A stretch of 23,754 nucleotides of DNA, taken from Coptodactyla brooksi. Its lineage: Eukaryota > Arthropoda > Insecta > Coleoptera > Scarabaeidae. The translations under genes and the position numbers were made by a program. How positions within the stretch are numbered: the first letter of the stretch is position 1; every line of letters begins with the position of its first letter. Location of the stretch: NCBI GenBank assembly GCA_033557675.1, contig JAWQRM010000355.1, forward strand, positions 1-23,754, read 5' to 3'. The notes beneath the pieces were generated by a model. It saw only the letters and a list, made by a program, of their open reading frames with translations, ran no database searches and was not told the DNA's origin. Of the stretch, positions 17,316-23,754 are shown in pieces.

Positions 17316-18325
17316 AAATTAAAAGTAACAAAGCAATTAAATGTTCGAAATCTAGTTCGCCACCTACAAGAGACGTTTCACATCGTTTTCTCATCGAGTC
17401 CCGCAGGCGTGCAAAAATTTCTGGCGTATTCCTAATGATACTACAACTCTGCTCAATACGTTCCCGTAGAATTTGTACTGTAGGAATGGGGGTCCTATAA
17501 ACTTGTGCATTAAGATGACCCCACAAGTAAATGTCCCTCGTCTTCCAATCCATCTCCCATGATAGTAATTGTTGAGATATTCTCTAGCTACCAGATTGAA
17601 GTGAAGTGGCGCCCCATCATGCAGGAACCAGGATTGATGTTCAACATTCAGCATAATTTATTCCATAATAGGAATTAGTTTAAAAATTTCCCGTATATTT
17701 GTCCGTTTAGCCTCGCTGGCAGGAAAAGGGGCCTTTTAAGTAATTCCATACGATACCACCCCACACATTGCAGGAAAATGGTTGCTGATATCCGTTTTGA
17801 TAAATCACTGATAGATTGTCTTCTATCCACTACTGGTAGTTATGGAAATTCATAATTGCTATTTTAGTAAACTGCGCTTCATCAGTAAAAAGCACCTTAC
17901 ATTGTAATTCAGGAATTAGACACTGCTGAAATCATCTACAGAACATTAGTCGAGGTTTAAAGTCAGTTTCTAAGAGAGCTTGAACTCGTTGGATATGTTT
18001 TGGATACAATAATTGACCTCGCAGAACTCCTCATACTGCTGCATTGGATACTTGTAATTCTTTAGCTGTTACCTTGGTGCTTGTTTATGGGTTCTCTTCA
18101 ACCATCTCTAGAAATCTTTCCTCTAAATGAGGAGTTCTAACTGTCCTTGCAGATCCTAAATCTACTGGTAATGCTACCTATTTCGCGCGATCAATGGTGA
18201 ATGAAAACAAAGATTTTCTTGTTAGGATATCTTTGGAGATATGTTTCCTGGTAAAGCCGTACAGCTTCTCTTGTGTTTCCATTAGCTTTTCCATACATAA
18301 AATGAATATCTGCCGTTTCAATGTT
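17316..18325 (-). pseudogene. DUF4817-type Tc1/mariner (IS630) transposase relic
   Basis: On the minus strand the whole family order is visible. N-terminal DUF4817-like HFMYGKANGNTREAVRLYQE (about 18315-18255) comes first, then HTH ARTVRTPHLEERFLEMVEEN (about 18155) and GVLRGQLLYPKHIQRVQALL. LFTDEAQFT follows with the first catalytic Asp (codon 17881-17883), then FLHDGAPLHF with the second (17616-17618), AREYLNNYYHGRWIGRRG, LWGHLNAQVYRTPIPTV and PEIFARLRDSMRKRCETSL, ending near 17316. Stops and frameshifts interrupt it. Between GRRG and IYLWGH a short deletion removed the SPDL..LD segment that carries the third catalytic residue. Confidence 0.85.
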
Positions 18326-18530
18326 CGTGTATGTTTGGTATGTAAGATTCATAGTTTATGTGCTGACAATAAGGAAACAGTTATTTCACGATCAATTAAA
18401 ACAAAAAATAGATAAGGCCAGTGAGATATTATCTGAAATACAATCTTATACTCACACACATACTCATATGAACTTTTTCATCAGGAAGACCAACAGAATG
18501 CGTCTGCGAAGTTTGGGCAGATCTCATAAA

Positions 18531-18541
18531 AACACCCTGTA
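18531..18541 (-). repeat. Candidate terminal inverted repeat end of the DUF4817-type element
   Basis: The minus strand begins TACAGGGTGT about 215 bp upstream of the transposase N-terminus. TA plus CAGGGTGT is a common end for these elements, with TA as the target duplication. I find no matching end on the other side near 17.2-17.3 kb. Confidence 0.4.
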
Positions 18542-18669
18542 GGTGATGGGTGATTGAAACAGGTGATTCAGAGTGGGGAGAGATAACCAAAGTTTACCTT
18601 ACATTTATATATAAGTATAATAATTATATTTATAAAGGATGGTAAAGCAGAGGGATAATATATAATATA

Positions 18670-18690
18670 TTGATAATATAATATTATCAA
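18670..18690. repeat. AT palindrome
   Basis: TTGATAATA (18670-18678) and TATTATCAA (18682-18690) are inverted over TAA, within a longer TA-rich run next to the R1-clade insertion. Confidence 0.8.
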
Positions 18691-18719
18691 CATATAATAT
18701 ATTGGTAATTTTTTTGGGA

Positions 18720-18961
18720 TGGTCTGAGAATGCTGTTACGCACCCAGGGCTCTGTCCCTGGAGTGTCGGACTCGCCTATATGGAATAGGCCATACCGGCT
18801 AAACTCATTTCCATCTTAGTGGCGTGAAACCCATCCCGGCGCCGCCATGAGACATTACTTCAGGATGGCCCGACTTCCTCAGGTCCCTTAAAGGGAATCT
18901 CCTCTTCGCTCTGCAGGGTAAGAGCCCACAACAGCGTGACGGACGGGTCTACAGCCCGTCC
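18720..18961 (-). other. R1-clade LINE 3'UTR with three hairpins
   Basis: GC-rich hairpins lie at 18941-18961 (GGACGGG/CCCGTCC, 7 bp, loop containing the ORF2 stop), 18774-18790 (GCCTAT/ATAGGC) and 18744-18761 (CCAGGG/CCCTGG). LINE 3'UTR structure can be recognised by the element's own RT; that role is inferred here. Confidence 0.6.
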
Positions 18962-19150
18962 ATCTCCTCCTTTTTCTTCCGTAAAATGTTCTTAACCTAA
19001 GAGGCTATCTTGACCCATTCTTCCTGACCTCGAAGCATTTTCTCCACAATGTTGTCCGGTGAAATATTTCAGTCAGGAAGCCTCTCCCGCCTTCCGGTTC
19101 AGCCAGCCATCGAGCTGACTGATGAGTCGGGCGGTCCACCTGCCCCTAGT
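18949..19150 (-). pseudogene. R1-clade LINE ORF2, C-terminal end
   Basis: Minus-strand frames show a decayed LDGWLNRKAGEA-like stretch (about 19110-19080). SPDNIVEKMLRGQEEWVKIA (from about 19065) follows, then an in-frame TAG, then VKNILRKKKEEMDGL and TAG at 18951-18949. The pattern N-V-M-L-E-x-W...V..I.RKK at the extreme C-terminus is typical of R1-clade LINEs such as TRAS/SART/Waldo. I cannot name the family. Confidence 0.7.
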
Positions 19151-19169
19151 CTCCTAATTTATTGGTAAT

Positions 19170-19689
19170 GGAAGCAACAAAAATGATATTACACGCGGAA
19201 GGATAGAATTTCGTTGTCAGGGAAAGCCATTACTTTCATAACTAGAGGTAAATGGGAATAAACTGCTAGGAAAAGGTAAACTTTAACTGAGGACAATAAC
19301 CTGTTGATAATATAAAATTCTTATCTTAGTTTAGTTTCGCTTTCCTTTCTTGACAATAGGTGATATGTTAGCAATTTCTTATATTATTATTATAGTAATT
19401 ATGCAGTTAGATGTCATCTAATTTTAAAATAACAAAATATTTCTACATATCTATCAAAAGTATTAAACACTGCATCTGTATTTTTATTGAAATTATTAAG
19501 TAAGCAAAAGTATGTATTTTATTCTTACACAGCGCAGTATGAGAGAGCAATATGAATATTTAACTCCAGTATAAGGCTCTCAGGTCCAGTACAAGCTTAG
19601 ACTTGTTCTGTTTTACTTTTACTGCCTTTAGTTTTATTGTGTTTCGCAGATATTACGCTTGTTCATTTTCTATTACTTTCTCGTTTAAT
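19170..19689. other. AT-rich stretch without recognisable gene
   Basis: I see nothing coding or repeated that I can support on either strand. Confidence 0.4.
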
Positions 19690-19835
19690 TACGCGCACAA
19701 GTGTCAGGAGTGATAGACTGTTTTTCATCCCTCCTGATGACGCTAACTTGGTTAGCAAAACGTACGTCGAATAGGTATTTTCCAGTTTTAGTGTAGTAGC
19801 TTAGTGTTAAATATTGTTAATATTAGTGGAGGTAA
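19690..19835 (+). mobile_element. Penelope-like terminal repeat fragment, plus strand
   Basis: It carries a hammerhead motif followed by TTTTAGTGTAGTAGCTTAGT. This matches TTTTGGTGTAGTGGTGACAT at the same place after the hammerhead in the 17-kb copy (read on its minus strand). It is in the opposite orientation to the other terminal-repeat copies. Edges are approximate. Confidence 0.55.
19730..19770 (+). ncRNA. Hammerhead motif, one core change (PLE)
   Basis: CTGATGA (19734-19740), one extra C, stem II GCTAAC-TTG-GTTAGC (19742-19756), AAAA where GAAA is required (G12 to A), then CGTACGTC with the GTC cleavage triplet at 19766-19768. With the preceding A, stem III is the perfect 8-base palindrome ACGTACGT, which could pair between two RNA molecules. 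The G12 change should greatly reduce or abolish activity. Confidence 0.65.
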
Positions 19836-21480
19836 AGTTTATTCGTAATACAAAATGTTTATTTTTAGGTTTATGTTTCTAATTGAATAAAGTAGCATAA
19901 TACGACTGTTGCATTATGTGTTGTAGCTATATGTTGTAGTATATATTGTTGCAGCAACTCAGCAATATCTACGAGGTATACCTATTACTAAATAGCTGAA
20001 ATCTATTTTGTATCTAAATATTTGTATGACTTTGTTGATAGTAACGTATTTTAAATAAGATGTATTTATGGAGAAGGATATCCCTGTATCTTTACGAAAC
20101 AGGTACTTTTGAGAGAAATAGGAGTGCTTTTCTTGGCAGATCTGAAAAAGTTCGATCCGAAACGAGTCGATCAGTCGTAGAATCGAAGAACCTCCTCAAA
20201 TCATCACAAGGAAGAGTGCTGAATGCGAGTCGGCGGACCGGTTGGAGAATTTCAAGACATATTTAACAAGCACGGGTCGATTTATAGCGTTTCCTTATAT
20301 TAGGTACCTTACTAAGTTAGTTTAGTTTAATAATGGTAATAAAATTAGAAAATAAGAGATAGCTTTCAATTCAATTTTTATTAATAATACTAAAATATCA
20401 AATAAAAATATACTAAAAGTACTAAAATGATAAGCTAGTGCAGCTCATCGGTTCATACCCTATCTATAGGTTATAATCCTTTTCATTTTAATTAATCTTT
20501 TAATAAATAAAATTGGTAAATTTTATCTTAGACATTTTTAATCTTATCTTAGAAAGGTCATCTATCCAAGAACTCTCTTTGTCTTACTAAATTAAAACAT
20601 ATCCATTTAATTAGTCGGATGTAGCTAGAACCTCTGCTTAAAATGAAATCAAGGTCTATTTTCGAAAGTAGAGGCAGATTTCGCAAACTGTTAACAAATC
20701 AAGAACATTGTCATTCATGCAAATACGGAGACAGTATTATATTCCATAGATAAAGACGGAGCGATATCCACCGAGCAAATTCAAGTAAAGGCAACTAAAT
20801 ATTCGAAAGTGGAGATGTTAAAATGTTGGTGGCATCATGTTATAATATTACAAGGAAAAGAGTTACGTGCCATAAGACCAGGTTCAATTCTATGAAGTGG
20901 AAACCTACGAGTTCTCCAAATGGTAATTAGGTGATATCTACAAATTCACGCATGAAAAAACACAGTCAGCAGTGATTAAAATTAGGTTGAATAAATTTGC
21001 AACCATTATACAAACTTGAGCTCACACATCGTTTAACACGATGACTACCATGTACGAGATAACTTATTGTTGGCAGTCAACCACAGTGTGATGTATTATT
21101 ATTATTTTTCACTGTGCAGTTAGGATAGTCAATATGTTAAGCTAAGTATTTGTGACAGGTGTAATAATTTTAATATGTAGGAGGTGTGATTAATACTTGC
21201 AAATCGAAACGATTATTTCTATGCCACAAGAGTTGGTGATAATTGATAACGACAGTAAACGTTAAGCAATAAGCTAACACAAAGAAAGTCAAGTTAGTAT
21301 GGGAAGTAAGAGTAGCTAGTAAGAGTGAAAAAGGTATACGGATATGTTTACTAAACAATGTCTAAAATAAGAGACATATATATATTTCATTAAAATTAAC
21401 TGAAAATGTTTCTGTTGTTGTTTTTATTCCAATATATCTGTTTTCCGCTGTAATGTTTAGTTTAAATAACAAAAGGTATC
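19836..21480. other. AT-rich stretch without recognisable gene
   Basis: A 68-codon plus-strand ORF (20060-20266) is rich in Arg and Ser (RSEKVRSETSRSVVESKNLL) and more balanced in base composition than its surroundings, but I recognise no family. The other open frame (21170-21358, -) looks like chance. Confidence 0.4.
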
Positions 21481-21489
21481 ATGCCCCCG

Positions 21490-21720
21490 ATCATGTTATT
21501 CACTTTCACTAGAAATAAAGAATAAAGGAATATAAGTGTAGTTCGCCTTTATTATCAGTAGCAGAGGGTAGTAGTCGATTCCAGAATCCTCTCCTGGAAT
21601 GGCTAAGGTCAAGGTCAGGATACTTGAGTAACCATGGTTTTAGCCTTGACCATTCCAGAATTGGCTAATTTGGTATTTAAGAAAATGTACGTGTTCCAAT
21701 CCGATTACCACACCACACAC
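21490..21720 (-). repeat. Possible LTR fragment
   Basis: On the minus strand this GC-richer segment contains an AATAAA followed closely by GGCGAACTACA (about 21560-21535), like the poly(A) site of an LTR. It also has repeated GGTCAAGG/CCTTGACC motifs (21605-21655). No paired LTR or coding domain is attached. The call is tentative. Confidence 0.25.
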
Positions 21721-22611
21721 AGTTTGGAAACTGACAAAAGATTTGCCAGACTTCGTTACCAGGTATGAAGAAGATTATTGGTATTTTATTCATACCAGAT
21801 ATGAAGCTTAATAGAATCTATAAGAAAAATAATTCGACTTATCTTCATCAGAGAAAAAATACAAATATAAATTCCAACACAAAATACTCAGTTTCAACGT
21901 ACTCTGCAACTGCATTAATAGTAAGTAAGTAGTTATGTAAGGTACTTAGGTAGTTAAGTAAGTAATATGTTAAATGAAACACAAAAATGTATAAAAAATA
22001 AAGGTATTAAATAATGATTATAATACATTGTTTTTATTTATCAAAAAGTTATAATCGCTGTTCATCCCTAACCATTTGACCTTTTCTACCAAATCTATAT
22101 TGCAATATTTAACCTTTTGTAGTTCTTTTTTCATAGAAACCACCCAAAATTAGGTCACCTTTAAAGTTCTTTAGTGTGTAGGTTCTTGGGCAAGAATTTT
22201 GAATAGGGGATATAGTAAAAGTGTTATTGGACAGATTTGATGTGTAATTCTTCTGAAAAGCATGGCAATGTCTACTATTTTGTATATGATCTTCTATTTT
22301 ATATTTAGGAATAACGGAATGTGCTATTCTTAGCGAATTGTGTTATAATTGTTATGTTATATGTTGAATTGTTATGTTATAATCCTGCTGTTATACCCAG
22401 AAATCGGAAAGTTGCAGGTTCAAATTCTGGCTCAGATATTATTTTTTTATTTATTAAAAAATAAAAATTAAAAAAAAAATTAAATTTTAAGTTCAGCATT
22501 TTGAATTTTCAAATGTATTAAAAAACTATAAATACCCTTTTAAATGGTACCCAAAGAGGTAAATTCAATTTACATATATATACTGTCGTAATTGGGTCTA
22601 ACTACCGGTTT
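21721..22611. other. AT-rich stretch without recognisable gene
   Basis: Short direct repeats are seen (AGTAAGTA/AGTTATGT near 21920-21970; GTTATGTTATA near 22350-22382). A tRNA-like B box, GGTTCAAATTC, occurs at 22419-22429, followed within 25 bases by a T-run, but no cloverleaf can be completed. Confidence 0.4.
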
Positions 22612-22617
22612 ACTACG

Positions 22618-22689
22618 TTCCGTGCAGATCCTTACGTTCCTGCCTCATTCACCAAGTTCAGGCCGCCCATAGGCGTCCTCCGCACGGAA
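22618..22689. repeat. GC-rich foldback, cloverleaf-like
   Basis: TTCCGTGC (22618-22625) and GCACGGAA (22682-22689) pair perfectly. Inside are CCTG/CAGG (22639-22642 with 22659-22662) and CGCC-CATA-GGCG (22664-22675). A GC-rich block of this size is out of place in the AT-rich surroundings. I do not recognise it as a tRNA or a known repeat. Confidence 0.55.
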
Positions 22690-22909
22690 TATGTTAATAA
22701 ATTATGCGACATATAGTGAATTTCCTTCTAGTTCGTCAGCGATTTGTAGGACAAGTCACAGCCAAATATTTAAACAAATAGCAACATTTATTTGGGTTCT
22801 CATAACGGATTTGAATTAACAACTAGAGTACCAACTGCATATTTAGTGATTTATTTCTGCTCAGTTCAACTTAAAATAAAAAATACCGATTTATTTTCAA
22901 ATCAATTCA

Positions 22910-22940
<31 letters not shown>

Positions 22941-23652
22941 TTTGAGATTACTAATTGACCGGAGTGCTATGCCTGTTACAGAGGTACAGTGTATTGCCAT
23001 TGTTTATATGCATATAGTAAGCGATAGTACAAATGAAATTGATTACATGTGCGTAGATATGTATTCCAGAGTCGGGAAAAGTCTTATGAATAAATTCATC
23101 AAAACAGCTTATGGTAGATCAGTCGTTTGACAATCTTGACGTGTAAGCAGTATTGCTAAATGTACTACTAACTTTTTCAGGAGAATTATCCTTCTAAGGA
23201 ACGTTTATTACATAAACCGAATCATATGTCGAGTATTAAAGCAGTTATTGTGGTTAATGTGTTTGTTAGTTTTAGTGAGAAGAACTTTTTGATGTAATTC
23301 ACAATTCCTCAAGCGCACCTTTTCATCTTTACCAATAAGGAAGACACCGCTTGTAAACGATATTCTGGGTCACCGGTCTATAATAAAAAGATTCACCCAC
23401 TGTATATCTTCGGTAATCCATCATTTTTCCGTATATTAGCTTATTATTTAATCAAATAACTTCACTACATTTACTTTATATAAATTTGCTGTTTCTTTGT
23501 GGACATTTCGGCCAATTATGAAATAAGATTTTTACTTTTTCTTACCGATAGGAATAAAGTATTGCATTCGCAAAAAAAATCGATGTCGAGATTTTGATAG
23601 ATCTTGACGAATTAGACTATTTGTAGCCTATCTATGCTATTTTGAGTGTTTG
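22690..23652. other. AT-rich stretch without recognisable gene
   Basis: The 112-codon plus-strand frame at 22792-23130 runs through the TA repeat and shows no family resemblance, so I do not call it a gene. Confidence 0.4.
22912..22938. repeat. (TA)n microsatellite
   Basis: An uninterrupted TA run of 27 bases. Confidence 0.97.
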
Positions 23653-23686
23653 GTCTGTCCGTCTGTTCGCCCGTCCGTCCGTCTGT
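23653..23686. repeat. (GTCC/GTCT)n tetranucleotide repeat
   Basis: A run of GTCT, GTCC and close variants with one interruption (GTTCGCCC). Confidence 0.85.
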
Positions 23687-23754
23687 GACACATTTATCTC
23701 TTGTCCTATTAGACTATTCGAAACAATATTTTGCATATAAGCTATTTATTATAT

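Larger units (their letters stand above)
18700..19169 (-). mobile_element. 5'-truncated R1-clade LINE with 10-bp target-site duplication
   Basis: TATTGGTAAT occurs at 18700-18709 and 19160-19169, flanking a 450-bp minus-strand insert. Its 3' end is a run of seven T on the plus strand (short poly(A)). The insert holds the ORF2 C-terminus and a structured 3'UTR. A clean duplication, short A tail and 5' truncation are the marks of target-primed reverse transcription. The insert is far more GC-rich than its flanks. Confidence 0.85.

Noticed and set aside
19110..19140. Hammerhead-like CTGATGAGTC on the plus strand
   Set aside because: No stem II/GAAA follows, and the bases are antisense to the R1-clade LINE coding region, so the match is chance.
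22385..22450. tRNA gene or tRNA-derived SINE
   Set aside because: There is a B-box-like GGTTCAAATTC and a later T-run, but no acceptor stem, D arm or A box can be built. At most it is a degraded fragment.
22792..23130. 112-codon plus-strand ORF
   Set aside because: It runs through a (TA)n microsatellite and shows no domain or conserved motif.
23391..23405. Tc1-like terminal repeat (TACAGTGGGTGAATC on the minus strand)
   Set aside because: Only one end is found and no transposase remnant lies nearby, so I cannot support an element.
1..23754. CRISPR array, bacterial operon or prophage
   Set aside because: There is no regularly spaced repeat array, no ribosome-binding-site-led gene order, and all recognised coding remains are eukaryotic transposable elements.

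Overview
The window is AT-rich arthropod (most likely insect) nuclear DNA and is a graveyard of transposable elements. I recognise no host protein gene, rRNA gene or intact tRNA. The insect reading rests on the mix of families: a jockey/CR1-like LINE, a gypsy-type LTR element, an R1-clade LINE, Penelope-like elements (PLEs), piggyBac, mariner/Tc1 and hAT relics. I cannot name the order or species. Almost every coding remnant is broken by stops, frameshifts or deletions.

Layout. 1-2743 (+): the 3' part of an APE-type LINE (endonuclease end, reverse transcriptase, 3'UTR, ATT-rich tail), still readable despite three stops and one frameshift. 2744-5560 (-): gypsy-type LTR remains in an unusual order, gag C-terminus/protease/partial RT, then one LTR with a duplicated primer-binding site, then a leader with a small membrane-protein ORF, then gag N-terminus with an internal duplication. 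5586-5813 (+): C-terminal scrap of an IS630/Tc1-mariner transposase. About 6420-7401 (+): hAT transposase of the SCAND3/ZBED5 type with a 3' terminal inverted repeat. 7402-10155: mostly empty AT-rich DNA. 10156-10665 (+): Tc1-like N-terminal relic interrupted by a piggyBac C-terminal scrap. 11484-12060 (+): a larger piggyBac relic. 12150-12404 (+): a PLE GIY-YIG fragment.

About 13690-15110 (-): an internally deleted PLE in which two terminal repeats, each carrying a hammerhead-ribozyme motif, flank a GIY-YIG endonuclease remnant with no recognisable reverse transcriptase. Further PLE terminal-repeat pieces with hammerhead motifs lie near 17.0 kb (-) and 19.7 kb (+). Between and beyond them are an unassigned GC-richer block (15.8-16.2 kb), a mariner N-terminal relic (16.5-16.8 kb, +), a DUF4817-type Tc1/mariner transposase relic (17.3-18.3 kb, -), and a clean 5'-truncated R1-clade LINE insertion with a 10-bp target-site duplication (18.70-19.17 kb, -). 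The last 4.5 kb is largely featureless AT-rich DNA with a possible LTR fragment (about 21.5-21.7 kb), a short GC-rich foldback (22.62-22.69 kb) and two simple repeats.

The best candidate for an unusual system is the set of four hammerhead motifs. Each copy keeps different parts of the ribozyme, and together they define a complete minimal hammerhead with a palindromic stem III. This matches the published description of minimal, possibly dimeric hammerheads in PLE terminal repeats. The second most interesting item is the gypsy leader, with its tandemly duplicated LTR-end/PBS and a short ORF encoding a transmembrane helix.
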